Assembly (NCBI GenBank): GCA_029204225.1
Contig: CM055092.1
Location: 39,129,800-39,193,799, forward strand
Origin: Diphasiastrum complanatum
Taxonomy: Eukaryota; Streptophyta; Lycopodiopsida; Lycopodiales; Lycopodiaceae
Direction: 5' to 3'
DNA length: 64,000 nucleotides
The position numbers were made by a program, and so were the translations under genes. Position 1 is the stretch's first letter, and each line of letters opens with the position of its first letter. The notes beneath the pieces are model-generated. The model ran no database searches, was not told where the DNA came from, and saw only the letters and a list, made by a program, of their open reading frames with translations. This document shows positions 1 through 11,960 of the stretch, piece after piece.

Positions 1-392
1 GCCATTTTGAGAACCTTCGTCGAACATCATAACCTCATTATGAACCTTTGTCGACCTGCTAGATGATCTTAAAATGTTAAAATTAGGTTGTCCATAGGTT
101 CAAATTGTGAAAAAATGCATTTATGACAGTAACTGGGCAAAGGACCCTCCTGGGCGAAGGTGCATCCTTCGCCAGCCCTGGAAAACGTTCGCCTGATAGG
201 TTCAGATCCCTAGAAATCTTCACCGAGATTTTTATAGCCTATTTTTACAGTGCTGTACATGCCTGCAAATTTTTGTTCAGAACTGATCAGCCCAACTACT
301 ATTTAGTATAATGGACCCACCAAATTCACCTATAAGTTGGCTGAATTCGATTCATTCCTCACTTGTGCTAGCAAAGCTCTTGCAAATTTTTC

Positions 393-1265
393 TTGCGACC
401 AAAGCCTTCCAAATTTCCTGCATTGCCTTCTGATACACTTTCATGTGTTTATAATTCCTTTCTGATCATCACGTCTTCTACCGATACTTCCCAATCTCTG
501 CCCTATACTATCCATTGTGATGTCCCATCTGCAACGGACATCATGATTCTTCCTAGCACAAGCATGGCCACTTAGTGGATGACCCTTACGGAGCCTCTAC
601 TTACTACAATGGGTATTCATAAGAGAGCCTTTTCAAGACGCATCAATATGGATTTCATCACTCTTGCCTTCAGTATGTGGAAGAAAGAGAAATCCAAGTT
701 TTATATCACCTTCCAAGGAGCCACACACAAGGTGCACGTCACTGAGGCCGCACTTGCAGTTATAGGAATCTCATCCGGTACGCAAGCCTCACCCAATCAC
801 AAGCTCGCCAAACAGGCCATCAAGTCATACATTGACCTCACCAACAATCTGCAATGGACTAATGATGACTACCTTCTGGAAGCCATCACTGAGCCTTTCT
901 TCCACGTCGCTGCCCAGTTGTTGAATCATTTTCTGATGGTTGGCAACCTCAAGAAAGACCGCATCACATCTCAAATCCTTCACAGGATAGTGAAGTCCCA
1001 CACAAAGTTGGCCAAAGCCCCTCTTGAACCATATAACTAGTTCAAGACTGTTTCTGGTAAGCTCAAGCGAGCTATTAAGGCCAATACAAAGCAACAGTTC
1101 GTCGCTGGCTCTCTATTGTCCCTCTTAGCCACTTCTCACTTAGAAAATAGAATCCATGGCTTCCACCTGGATTCTATGCTTTCAATTTACAAAAAAGCAC
1201 CGGTCGAGTCATCTCATCAGGCCTCAAGTTCTCATATCATTGTCGTCCACGCAGCGAGATCGTAA
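393..1265 (+). pseudogene. Unclassified broken reading frame, part 1
   Basis: One frame runs from 393 to a TAA at 1263-1265, interrupted only by TAG at 576-578 and 1038-1040. The translation stays protein-like across both stops: helix-rich, with a middle block containing KFYITFQGATHKVHV and a later block NHFLMVGNLKKDRIT. A further protein-like stretch in another frame just upstream (about 319-460) suggests a frameshift near 400-460. I do not recognise the family. The position upstream of LTR-like promoter and poly(A) sequence suggests the coding part of a non-autonomous retroelement, but that is inference. Confidence 0.4.
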
Positions 1266-1299
1266 TTCTTGACTCGCCTTCTGCGTCACGACGTCACAC

Positions 1300-1729
1300 T
1301 AGGCATACCTCGTCAGCTGCGCTTCCAACCCCTACTGTTGTTCCCATTCCCCTCGCCTCTTCTCCCTTACAAGGACAATCAACGACAATTGGGCCTACCA
1401 TTCCCATCACAGTTGTCCAGGCTGCCTCACCCCCACACATCGAAGCAACCTCACCCAACACACAGTTCTTCATGGATATGTTCGATGATTTCGACCCCCT
1501 TGGGCCCACTGAAATCTTTGAAATGCCCCAGAGCCCAGTGCCCTTTGAACCCCAATCCCCTGTTAATAAAAGGACTTTAGGCCTTTTTGCGGGACTTTTA
1601 ATGTCGCAGGGCCTAAATGTCAAGTTAGTGAATAAAGTTGGGTTTCCCTCCAATTTTGATGGTTCTCACACTTTTTTAAATTTGAATAAAAAGAGAGGCA
1701 AGACTGGACCAATAGGATTCAGAGGCTAG
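1300..1729 (+). pseudogene. Unclassified broken reading frame, part 2 (Pro/Ser/Thr-rich)
   Basis: About 35 bases after part 1, a second frame is open from about 1300 to the TAG at 1727-1729. It is rich in Pro, Ser and Thr (PTPTVVPIPLASS), then acidic (MDMFDDFDPLGPTEIFEM). It probably continues the same ancestral protein after a frameshift. From about 1560 the reading frame enters sequence that looks non-coding (AATAAA, T-rich), so its true end is probably near 1560. Function unknown. Confidence 0.3.
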
Positions 1730-1975
1730 GGTCCTCCTCTCTACTATAAAAAAGGACCAACTCGAGTTGTTCCTCATGTTCATTTCCTCATTTCAATAAA
1801 GCAGATTGGTTCTCTTTAGAAATGGATTGATGAATGTCCGTGCTCTTCCTTCCTTTTCCTCCATTTCTCATGCTTTCTTTGGATTTTGCTAATTGTTGGA
1901 TTTGATCATTATTGGGATTGTTATTTCTTATGATTTTTGTGAGAGAGAAAGGGAGAGAGAGAAGAGTAAGTTTCT
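1560..1975 (+). promoter_or_regulatory. LTR-like segment with TATA box and poly(A) signal
   Basis: A TATA-like box (ctactataaaaaagga, 1742-1757) is followed about 40 bases later by an AATAAA hexamer at 1795-1800, the usual order in a plant LTR (promoter, short R region, polyadenylation). The segment starts near a TGTTAATAAAAGG sequence at about 1560. No matching second LTR is visible in the window, so the boundaries are not fixed. A GA-rich low-complexity run occupies about 1943-1970. Confidence 0.3.
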
Positions 1976-2129
1976 ATCATTGTTGTGGAAGTAGGGTTAA
2001 TGGATGTAGTGTTAATGCTTAGTGTTAATGGATGTTAGTGTTAGATCCTTCATTCATGTTGAAATCTAAACTATACTATCGCTCTCATGGGAACGAACCT
2101 CCGCGTGACAACTAACTCCGTCTCTTAAA

Positions 2130-2508
2130 GCAATTGCATTCTATTGGTGAGCGCATACGTGATGTGGAGCTAGTGCACAATGTATTGTGCGGCATTACAG
2201 AACCCTATCAGATGTTTGTGAGTGGAATAGCATCAAGAGAAAGATTGCCAACCTTTAATGAGCTCACAGGAATCTTGATGCAGGAAGAGCAATGACGAGA
2301 AATGGTGAAAGCTAGATAATAGAATACTGACGATCAGACACTTACGACACGCCAAAAATAAGACAAGGGCAAGGGCAAAAAGAAGTCTAAGTAGCAATTT
2401 GCCAAGCCTTAGGAGGATGAGGGATCTTCCAGTAAGACCAAGAAGAAAGGCAAGTGCTTCCATTGTGGTAAAAAGGGCCATTAGAAGAGTGAATGTCGCA
2501 AATTCTTA
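2130..2508 (+). pseudogene. copia gag remnant with CCHC zinc knuckle
   Basis: Reading the plus strand gives a gag C-terminal (UBN2) segment including IRDVELVHNVLCGI and PTFNELTGILMQEEQ, then in-frame stops, then a CCHC knuckle KCFHCGKKGH..SEC at about 2452-2500. The codon after the knuckle His is TAG, where the family usually has an aromatic residue. Gag would package element RNA in virus-like particles. The N-terminal part is missing. Confidence 0.7.
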
Positions 2509-3465
2509 GTGGAACAAGACAAGGGAAAACTAAAACAAGCATGTAACTTTGTCGATGAGGGTGAGATTGAAGACTCTAGCATTTTCATATCTGCATTGTC
2601 ATCTAATCAAGATGATCAAGCGTGGTATATTGACTCGGGAGCCACAAGACACATGACAAGTAACAAGAATTGGTTCAGTAGCTTGAAAGTGTTGGATAAT
2701 GGAACGTCTATTTCACAAGCAAATGGTGAGGTGTGCAAGATCAAGGGGATAGGCACTGTTTCAATCCAACTACTTGATGGCAAAAGTAGGATGATCAGGG
2801 AGGTACTTTCCATACTAGGTTTGAAGAAAAATCTACTTTCTGTAGGAGTCATTATTGATCAAAAGTTGAAAGTAGAATTTGCCCATGATCGCTGCTTTGT
2901 GAAGGATGTGAACCAAAAGTTCGAAGCTATTGCGGATGGAATAAGGGAGCCCAATACAAAATTGTACAGGTTGAATGCTACAATCAAGGGGCAACATGGA
3001 CTTGTATTGTCCATTCCATCGCAAACTGAGTTGTGGCATAAGAGGCTTGGTCACTTGAACTTGGGAAGCCTTAGTTTGATGAGGAAATTGGAGATGGTAA
3101 CAGGATTGCCTACCATTAAAGACCACTTGAAATCGATGTGCGAATCATGTGTATATGGGAAGCAGCATCGAGAGAAGTTCAATAAAGGTGGTGTTGCAAG
3201 AGCAAAGAACATCCTAATCCACACAGATTTATGCGGGCCTATGAGGACCATGTCCTTAGGTAAAGCCTTCTATTTCATGACCTTTATTGATGATATGTCA
3301 CGTAAGACGTGGATCTACTTCTTGAAGAAGAAATCAGATGCATTTGACAACTTCAAGAGCTTCAAAGCATTGGTCGAAAATCAGAAAGGTAGGATGATCA
3401 AAGTTCTAAGATTGGATAGTAGAGGTGAGTACAAGTCTAATGACTTCAATGATCTTTGTGATTAA
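2509..3465 (+). pseudogene. copia protease, pre-integrase and N-terminal integrase core
   Basis: This open segment has the aspartic protease motif WYIDSGATRHMT near residue 40, then the HHCC integrase zinc domain (LWHKRLGHLN ... CESCVYGK) at about residues 176-218. The integrase core begins with HTDLCGPM and FIDDMSRKTW and includes the second Asp region, altered from the usual DNGGEY to DSRGEY. Translation ends at a TAA just after that, and the catalytic Glu region is deleted, so the integrase is dead. It belongs with the flanking gag and RT pieces as one element. Confidence 0.85.
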
Positions 3466-3486
3466 TGTGAAATTAAAAGACAATTT

Positions 3487-4475
3487 ATGCAAGCTCATAC
3501 TCCTGCTCTCAAAGGTGTAGCTGACCACAAGAACCAACCTGAAAGGTATGAATCAAATTATGCTCTCTTATCGAGCATTATTCAAAGCAAAGAACCTTCG
3601 ACTTATAGTGAAGCGAAGGATGATGATATTTGGATCAAGGCCATGGGAGAGGAGATGGAGTCAATTGCTAAGCATAGCACATGGGACTTAGTAGAACCAC
3701 CAGTTGGCAAGAAACCTATTGGTTGCAAATGGGTATACAAAACTAAGTACCATGCAGATGGAAGCATAGCAAAGCACAAAGCAAGATTGGTAATCAAAGG
3801 ATACGCACAAAATAAAGGCATTGACTATGAGGAGACCTTTGCGCCAGTATGTAAGTGGAATACTCTACGTCTACTTGTTGCTTTAGCTTCACATTTTGGT
3901 TGGCCTTTGCATCAGATGGATGTGAAATCTACTTTTCGAAATGGTGAGTTAGAAGAAAAGGTGTTCATGGATCAACCTGAAGGCTTTGTAGCAAAGGGAC
4001 AGGAAAATAAAGTATGTCGCTTGAAGAAAGCGCTTTATGGTCTTAAACAGGCACCACGTGCGTGGTATAGTAGGATTGATGCCTACTTTCTTTCAAAGGG
4101 GATGGTGAGAACACACTCTGATCCAAATTTATATGTCTTATGCTTTGACGGTATGGTTGCTTTGATTGCTCTTTAGTTGATGAATTGATTATTACGGAAA
4201 ATAATCAAGAGATGATAGATATTATCAAGAAAGACCTCATGGAACAATTCGAGATAACAGATCTCAGCCTAATGCATTATTGCCTTGGAGTAGAAGTGTG
4301 GCAAAAAGGACACGAAGTGGGTTTAACACAGGTGAAGTATGTCAAAGAGTTGCTGCACAGGTTTAGGTTGCAGGATTGCAAACCAGTGAATACTCCTATT
4401 GAACCAGGTAAAAAGCTTTCTAAGCTGTGTGGAACCTCAAACCCTTACAAGCAGACAGATACAAAGCCAGACTAG
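3487..4475 (+). pseudogene. copia reverse transcriptase, frameshifted
   Basis: Two overlapping-frame pieces (3487-4176 and 4185-4475) form one RT. Seen: CKWVYKTKYHADGSIAKHKA, DYEETFAPV, ALYGLKQAPRAWY. The frameshift falls at the active-site box: where YVDD is expected the second frame reads LVDE, so both the reading frame and a catalytic Asp are lost. Upstream, TPALKGVADHKN is the scar of the deletion that removed the integrase end. Clearly non-functional. Confidence 0.85.
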
Positions 4476-4925
4476 TTGCGAAGGGTTTCTCGCATTTCAG
4501 AAGGCTGCACCATAGCAACAAATGTCGTTGTTCTTTGGATCAGTAGGAAACAGACAAGTACTACACAATTATCCTACGAAGCAGAATACATTGCGACAGC
4601 CAAGATGGCCAATGAGCTTACATGGCTCAAACAGTTCCTCGACGGACTAGGAGAGAACACTAACGAGATATTGACCCTGCATATGAATAACACATCCACC
4701 ATACATCTGACAAAGGATCCCATATTTCATTCCAAGATGAAATACATTGCTATCAAGTATCATCCGATAAGGGATCTAGTTTGAAAAGGGGAAGCTGAAA
4801 ACTGAGTTCGTTCCAACAAAATAGATGGTGGCTGATATTCTTACCAAAGCCCTCTTGACAGAGCAATGTTTAAAAAATAGCGTGCAAGTCTAGGAGTCAT
4901 GAAGCTACCATGATTTGAGAGGCAG
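4476..4925 (+). pseudogene. copia RNase H remnant and 3' end
   Basis: The segment contains the copia RNase H signature WISRKQTSTTQLSYEAEYIA and the IHLTKDPIFHSK block typical of the domain's end, followed by untranslated sequence up to a purine-rich run at about 4917-4926. It joins directly to the truncated RT, so the N-terminal RNase H residues (including the first catalytic Asp region) are missing. Confidence 0.75.
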
Positions 4926-4929
4926 CTGA

Positions 4930-5160
4930 TGAAACTTGAAGTTTCCGGCCATAAAGCATCGATAGCTTATGACTGCAACCCGCAATCCACCGCAACCGCA
5001 ACCGCAACCGCAGCCACATCATGACATATACGAATGAGGACGACGACGAAGTTTGACAGACCGCAGATTGCAATAAACCGCAAACCGCAAACCCAGATCG
5101 ACAAATGAATGCAACCGTAGAAAATCGCAAGTCAACTCCTACGGTCCACAAGCGACGACC
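4930..5160. repeat. ACCGCA-rich dispersed repeat, copy 1
   Basis: From aagtttccggcc to aagcgacgacc this stretch matches, in reverse complement, 61638-61860 over its full length with substitutions and small gaps. It contains a short ACCGCA array (about 4990-5010) and other CCGCAA units. It lies just after the copia RNase H and may be the start of that element's 3' LTR. Confidence 0.65.
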
Positions 5161-8100
5161 GAGTTTTACATTTTTACAAGCAATCAAAACTTGAACTAGC
5201 AGTTTACTTCTTCTTGGTAGTGAGTTTTCATACTTTTTTATTTCACCGTCAACGTCTACGGGAGACGTTTCCTTTGAAGAGTGATATAAAACGATTTTGA
5301 GTCTAGTTATTGTCATTGATTCACAACAGTGATAGCGTCAAAAGTAATGCTATCTAGAATTATTATTTAAAACCAGATCTTTATTTTTTTATGAGTAAGG
5401 AGAGCTTACACTGACAAGTATGCTATCTTTCAGTCTATTTAAGAGGAAGCTTGCCAAGTATATACCTATGTGATAGTGCACCTCGAATCCAAAGAGCGAA
5501 TCGATGAGCGATTTTGTAGTCTTATTAACTGTTGAGAATGAAGAGACACAATATTGTTCATGTCTTTTTTTTAAATATGACAAAGTAAAAACAAGAGATG
5601 AACGAGTGTATGCTTTTGTTACAGTAGATCGTTGTCTACCAGCGGTGATGCACCTACGTTCGTCAAGAGACGATTAGTATAATGTATTGCAATGTTTTCA
5701 TCACTGTCCAGACAGCGATGGAGGTGAGAGAATTGATTACCATGTGTGACAATAGTGTATGCAATCAAACTATCAGTAAGAGATACAACTAATACATATC
5801 AATAGTCACAAAATTTCGTTTGAAACAAATGAGAATTTCAATATTATGAAAGACAAAATATTAACTTCCAAGATCTAAAAAGGTTTGCTAAAACGTTGAA
5901 AGTTCAAATGCAACACATTGCAAACAAGGATCCTTTATCTTAGATTTCTAAGCCATGACTAACTATAAAAATTGATATGAAGAGTGAGTTCCTAATGCGC
6001 AATGGTAGAACAAGCAAGAGAGTTTTATTGGTCAATTAATAAAGAGTTGTCATGGGCAACTTCATAAATCCTTCTAAAAAATAACTAGTTTTCAATGTGC
6101 ATGAGAGAAAATTTAGGAGATTTTTGTTGGTCAATAATGAAGAGTCGTGGCCTACATGACGTAGGCACTTGCAAGTTATGTGCACATCAAATTGGAATGA
6201 AGCCCAATGAAAAGATGAATTTCTCCATAAAAAGTTTGTCCATCTTGGTGAAGAATGTAGAGCCACTTCTAGTGATCTATTTTGTGTGTGTTCTAAAAAA
6301 TATAGTGATTCACTTCAACATTGAGTGCAAAGTGTGGTGATTTACACATTGTTTGAAGAAGCTTTAAGGTGTTAAAATAGGTAAAATTGGCAAATTCTAG
6401 CTTGTTTAATAATGTAAATGGATAGCAAGAGTCAAATATTTTCAATGGACCTAGAACAAGAAAAATTCAGTTGAATGGAATGCTATTGACATGGAAACGA
6501 TTTGGAATGGAATTCCATGCTGATAGATAATTGCATTGTCAGATTTGAAAATCATACTTGGAGACAAATCAGGGAAATTCCCATGAGTTTCTCCTGCTTA
6601 CCATTATGGTGTAACTGGTATCTCTCATATTTTGAAATGCGGTTTATCAAAAGGTTAGGAAAATTGAAGCAAATACAATTTATGAATGATTTCAAATTTT
6701 CATTCAAATATATTGATGATATCTGCTTTATCAACAACCCCCTTATTGGGAAATTCCTGGACAAAACGCAACCTAGAACGCCGGATAACCCTTTTTGGAT
6801 TTATCACATTTCATCCTCCTCCTTCCTCTCTTCATGATGGCTTACGCTCTGTAGCGCCAGACAATCATTATTATTACACATTATGGTATGATACACTCTT
6901 GTTTTGATTAATGGTTGATATCTTCATGGCTTGTTTTGGGTTTTCATACTCATAAAATGATAAAAGGTGGGCGCTAGATCGCGATCCACCAACAACTTTG
7001 ATAGGTTTTTGAGAATGAAGCATTGCATGCTCTTATGGCATAAACACATTGGCTTGGCATAAACACATTGGCTTTCAATCGGGCTTCTACTGCTCTTTAT
7101 AAAAGATATATCTACGTGCACATATTGGTTGGTTTCATGTGATATGAATCACGTTTTTTTTAGCAAATGCTACACTTGATGGTGGTGCGCTGACAGCGTT
7201 TGGATACATCTACTATCTGCGGACATAAGCAATGATAAAAGTAGCTTGCATGGCTTCTAAAACCATACTTCACGATTATTATGATACCTTTTTAGGAACT
7301 AGTTGAATTAAAAATCAATTTTGCATATTCCTCTTTCTTGAGTATGCACAAATATTACTCATGGTATCTTATGTATGAATTACATAAGTTCTTAAATTAA
7401 ACCAGTTCATGGAAGTCGACATGTAAAATTTTTGACATTGTCATTATATTGCTTTTTGAAATTTATCCCTTTGTATATTCTTTTTGTGGCACAGGTGTAA
7501 AGATATTTATTTATGTGGGTTTTGAATATGGACTCATGCAATGATGTCTAATCATGGAATATTGTGAAGATATTTCTAAAATCTTTATTTGCTAGAGTGT
7601 TCACATGTGCAACCCATTTTCCTCTACACCAATCTACTTGTCATGCAACTCTTTCATTCTATAACTTTGAAAATACACTCTCACATTCCCAAGCAGTCGT
7701 CCTAATTAATCCTAGGACTACAAACAATTGAGTAGGAAAGCGAGATAGGCCCTACCGGTAGTATAGATTGTGATCTAAGTTTGCATGTTGTGATTCAAAT
7801 TCCTATACATGATAGTTTAGTTAGAAAATTAATTTCATAGTCTCACCTTCGTATGACTTGGGTGGTTTTAGATACATTGCTTAGCAAGTTCCAAATCTTC
7901 CATTCGTCTAGAAGGAAAAATGGATTTCACCTTTTTAAGACCTAATTAGTACCTTGAGTTGTCACCATGTAGCAGATGAGGTGGCATGGTACTTGCCATG
8001 TAAGGGCAACTCAAGCCCATAATTTGAGTTTGGAGACATCGCTCTTGGCATGTTAAGTTGCCAGAGACAACTTAAGAGAAATCGAATAAAGGTGGATTCT

Positions 8101-8229
8101 GACTCGTGAAGACTAATTTGAAATCAAGGTGCAAACGTGTAAAGGTCGGTATCACTGAAGAATAAACATCCTTAGTGGTCATTGTACAACTTCGCTGCTT
8201 CATTTTCAATTCCCAGTTCATCCATTAGA
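5161..8229. other. AT-rich spacer, no gene seen
   Basis: Both strands show only short open stretches with no recognisable domain. A tandem 19-bp duplication (tggcataaacacattggct) sits at 7036-7073. I see no LTR boundaries. Confidence 0.5.
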
Positions 8230-8560
8230 TTTCTCAACCACATATTCATTAGCAACATGGCATACTCCCATATACTCTGCTTCTCTCAATGAAAGCATTG
8301 TAGAAGCCTACTTCTTACAACTTCAGCTCATGCATCCTCCTCCCATCATGAAAACATACCCACATGTAGACCTCATATCATCCTGGTCTCTAGCCCAATC
8401 TGAATATGCAACCCTTATCATTGGCCCTGGCCCCTTCGACTTTCTTAAAACTAAGCCAAAAGCTATTGAGTTCCAAATATTTTATTACTCTTTTGCCTAC
8501 CTCCCAATGCTCCTCTCCTGGATCTACTAGAAACTAGCTCAACTTTGTGACCATTGGTGG
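8230..8560 (-). pseudogene. copia RNase H remnant
   Basis: The reverse complement contains an RNase H-like REAEYMGVCHVANE segment near 8260-8310, equivalent to the S..EAEY motif of copia RNase H. Surrounding frames are broken. Assignment rests on this motif and on its place after the RT. Confidence 0.45.
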
Positions 8561-8799
8561 AATGTCAGGCCTTGTGCTTACCATTCTATACATTAGTGAC
8601 CCTATTAATTTTCTAAAGGGTTGCTTGTTCAGTCCAACAATGTAACTACTAAAAACGTGTCTTGCATTTTAAATTTTGATATGAGTGTGCTTATGAATTT
8701 TTCTTGCCTTATCCAAATTATCCCACATTCCCTATGTCTCTTGATTTGGATTCGTAATAAAAAATGGAGTCCCCAAACTCACCTTTCAACAATTCCTTG

Positions 8800-9420
8800 A
8801 CCTCTATCACTAGCTGCTTATTGTTCCCTCTCATATGATATCATCTACATAAAGAGTAATAGGCAGGAAAACCTCTGCTTCTCTCAACACATACACAGTA
8901 ATCTGAATGACACCTTTTAAAACCAATCCTCAAGAAAAACTCATCAATTTTCAAGTACCACATTCATGAGGATTGCTTTAATCCCTACAAAGACTTCCTT
9001 AAGCACATACCTTTCTAGTGCCATCCTCAAATCCCTTGGGTTGGCTCATATATCCTTCTTCCACTAAATCTCCATGTAGAAACTCCGTTTTAACCTCCAA
9101 CTGTTCTATTTCCATGTCCATTATGGTAGTCTATGCCAACAATAACCTAAGTGAACTCATTTTCATGACTAGTGCAAAGGTCTCTTGATAATCCAAGACT
9201 TCTATCTGATTGAAGCCTCTTGCAACTAGGCGAGCTTTGAACCTATCTACATCCGCTTGCCCCATACTTTATCTTAAATACCCATTTGCTCCCAATAGCT
9301 CTTTTTCTTGGGAGGTAATTCCATCAATTCCCATGCCTGATTAGCCTCAATTGACTTTAACTCTTCACTCGCTACTTCCCAATGCCTCCATTCTGGACTC
9401 TCACTTGCCCTTGACAAAGT
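8800..9420 (-). pseudogene. copia reverse transcriptase remnant
   Basis: Reading the minus strand gives EFLHGDLVEEGYMSQPKGFED, a stop-interrupted GLKQ motif and WY, then TLYVDDII near 8830-8850. These are the copia RT core motifs, and the catalytic YVDD box is intact here even though the frame is not. Several stops and shifts break the domain. Confidence 0.7.
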
Positions 9421-9878
9421 TTTAGGTCCTTTGATTTCCCCTCTTGTTGATATCCTGTAAGTCCCATCTCTACATATCTTTTGGGTGGCATTCTTTCCTT
9501 GCTCGACTTCCTTGACCCTTCCAACATCTCCTACATTGTGGGCTGCATCCTCCCTTCCTCTTCATGTACCCCCGAATCATTATTCAGATCTCTGGTTAAT
9601 GCCAATAAGATGAGGTTATCCCATTCCATCCATAATAACCACTTGCATGTCCCCCCTCTTCGATTGTTCTTGCCCAATTTCCATGTATTCTGTTTCATCA
9701 AACATCACATCTCAAGATAGCATGAATTTCCTTTTCTTAGAGTCATATATCTTGTAGCCCTGTGTGTTGTTGGGGTATCCTACAAAAGCCCTTTGTGCTC
9801 CCTTTGGATCCAATTTATTTCCGTCGTCTGGAACATAGCCTTATAGCCAAATGCTCGCATGTGATCCAATGTCGGTTT

Positions 9879-10390
9879 CTACTCACTCCATATAGTGTTC
9901 AATGTTGAATCTCTCATCAGTCGATTTGGGACTCTGTTCAGAATATGCATTTTCGTACTCATTACCTCAGCCCACAAAAACTTAGACAATGCCCTATCAT
10001 GGAGCATGCATCTAGCCATATCCATCAGACTCCTATTCTTCCACTCTACTAGACCATTCTGTTGCAGGGTGTAACTCATTGTACGCTCCTAATTTATTCC
10101 CTTTTGCTTGCATAAATCTTGAACTTGCTATCTCCACCCTTGTCTGATCTTACACATCTCAGCTTTTCAACATCTCAGCCATGTTCACAAATTTCTTGAA
10201 CCTTTCCACAACCTGATCTTGGTCCTGATGCTATACAAGAACATTTTTTGGCTAAAGTCATCAATGAAGGTCACAAAATATCTAGACCCTCGTAATGACT
10301 CCGGATCCATCGGTCTAGAAATATCAATTCCAACAATATCTTTGTCTTTATCCCCCCGCCCCATTGTAATCCATTGCACTGACTAGATCT
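9879..10390 (-). pseudogene. copia integrase core fragments
   Basis: Two minus-strand open pieces: 10379-10185 with RYFVTFIDDFSQKMFLYSIRTK (first catalytic region) and 10079-9879 with QQNGLVEWKNRSLMDMARCML (Glu region, the usual VERKNR altered to VEWKNR) and ILNRVPNRLM. The stretch between them, which should hold the second catalytic Asp, is degenerate. Confidence 0.75.
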
Positions 10391-10535
10391 CTCTTCCACA
10401 TCAGGTTCAGAACATCAGCTCCTATATGATCCAGTCTTTTCTGCCATATAGCATCCTTCTTGGTTCTTGCCACAACCATATTTGCTTGGTAAAGATTCAT
10501 CATCTAGCTCACCAACTTGTATAATCCATCATCTA

Positions 10536-11093
10536 TCACTGTTGTTGCCAATTTTTTTCTCTCTTGCACAATGTGACACTTGGTTCCTGTGAACGCAGTT
10601 GCAACCCTTCTTCTGGCATCCTCGTTACAAATCGGAGGTTCTTGGTCATCTGTGGCACATACATAACGTCCTTCAGTACCCCGCACTTTTCATTCATAAG
10701 CTTTAGACTGATAGTTCTGTATCCTGGTGATAGCAATCCTTCTCCATCTCCCAGCAACCCTTCTTCTGGCATCCTTGTTACAAATCGGAGGTTCTTGGTC
10801 ATTTGTGGCACATACATAACGTCCTTCAGTACCCCGCACTTTTCATTCATAAGCTTTAGACTGATGGTTCTGTATCCTGGTGATAGCAATCCTTCTCCAT
10901 CTCCCATTAACACTTGCCTTGGAAGTTTTATTCCTTTGTAGCTTGAACAGGACTTCATGTCATATGTTATGTGGCATCTAGCACTGGAGTCTAAGTACCA
11001 ACTTTTGTCTCCATCATTCATGCTTTCTTCTTTGTGTTCATTGATGACCAAATTACTCACTGGTTTGACTCCCTTTCTTGGCGTCACCTTCAA
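10536..11093 (-). pseudogene. copia protease with internal in-frame duplication
   Basis: Minus-strand frame of 185 codons. It starts with a linker and the protease motif WYLDSSARCHIT; the family's DSGAS is changed to DSSAR, losing the Gly of the active-site turn. A 51-codon block (GDGEGLLSP ... RMPEEGL) then occurs twice in tandem, encoded at 10754-10906 and 10601-10753, with only a few base differences. The duplicated block is the part after the protease active site (MYVPQMTKNL type). Confidence 0.8.
10601..10906. repeat. Tandem duplication, two 153-bp units
   Basis: 10601-10753 and 10754-10906 are nearly identical, with only a few substitutions seen by eye. The unit is exactly 51 codons, so the reading frame is kept. 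Confidence 0.9.
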
Positions 11094-11307
11094 TCTGGTC
11101 CCCTGAGGTGGTATTGTTCGCCTACTTGTCCCACACCGATCAATTTTGCCATGAGAACCGTGTTCTTCTCCTTTTCTTCAACCTCAGCCAGATTCACCTG
11201 AGCCCCTCCACGTTTCCGCATATCCTCCAACTGCTTTCTACACTCTCTGGCTATATGCCATGAAATGTTGCAAAAAATAACAGCCTACATTCTTTCTTTG
11301 CTCAGTC

Positions 11308-11950
11308 CTATATTGATATGGATTTGCAGCTCAATCCTCGCATCTCTGAATTGCTCGATTTATCCTCATGTTCTTGGTTTGATGCAAGATTGCCTTTTGG
11401 ATAGTTTTGTCTTTTTCCCAGATTAACGTATGCAAGCTTCCCCATCAAAACATGTTCATCATGAGAAGACAGGCTCTTTCTCCTTTCCTCTTCTTGAAGC
11501 AACCTCTACATTACATACCCCATTTCCATGTCTTCCACCTTGCATCCTTGTAGTATCAATATCAATGGTTCATAGGAGGATGGCAAACTTCTTAGCACCA
11601 TGAATACTAGATGAGTCCTTTCCACAAGTGCCCCAGCAACTTCCAATTTTGCCTGTCTAGTCCCTTCATCATTTTTGGATGAATAGTCAAAGAATCTCCT
11701 TCTGCCATCCTTGCATCTGCCAGTCCATCCTGTACCTAAGCTGCAAGCGTCTCCCCCGTTGTTAGGCAGATGGTGATGAGAGCCTTCCGCTCATGCATTC
11801 AAACAGCTTCAAAGCTGCTTGATCCATCGCCACTCCTTCCTCATCTATCCAAGGTGCTCTGTCAGTCCCATCAATGATTCCGCACATTGGATTTTTCCAT
11901 GAGAATCATCTTGATCTTCCATCGCCATAACATGCCAACAAGAGGTTAGG
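11308..11950 (-). pseudogene. copia gag remnant
   Basis: The minus strand reads LPSSYEPLILILQG, then, after a TAG, a run beginning LLQEEERRKS, the typical end of the copia UBN2 gag domain. It lies upstream (minus-strand sense) of the duplicated protease. No CCHC knuckle is intact. Confidence 0.55.
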
Positions 11951-11960
11951 GTACTGTTGC

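Larger units (their letters stand above)
2130..4925 (+). mobile_element. Decayed Ty1/copia element (gag-PR-INT-RT-RNaseH order)
   Basis: Domains appear in copia order on one strand: UBN2-type gag remnant, CCHC knuckle, protease, GAG-pre-integrase zinc domain, start of the integrase core, reverse transcriptase, RNase H. Deletions remove the integrase C-terminal half (junction near 3466-3530) and the RT/RNase H linker (junction near 4470). There are several frameshifts. No 5' LTR is recognisable; a 3' LTR may start near 4927 after a purine-rich run. The element cannot move by itself. Confidence 0.85.
8230..11960 (-). mobile_element. Decayed Ty1/copia element, antisense
   Basis: On the minus strand, from right to left: gag (11.9-11.3 kb), protease (about 11.1-10.5 kb), integrase (about 10.4-9.9 kb), RT (about 9.4-8.8 kb) and RNase H (about 8.5-8.2 kb). 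The order and motifs are copia. The frames are broken by many stops and small indels. No LTR could be assigned at either end. Confidence 0.8.

Noticed and set aside
6036-6907. Cluster of short frames on both strands
   Set aside because: No domain, no consistent strand or frame, typical of AT-rich spacer.
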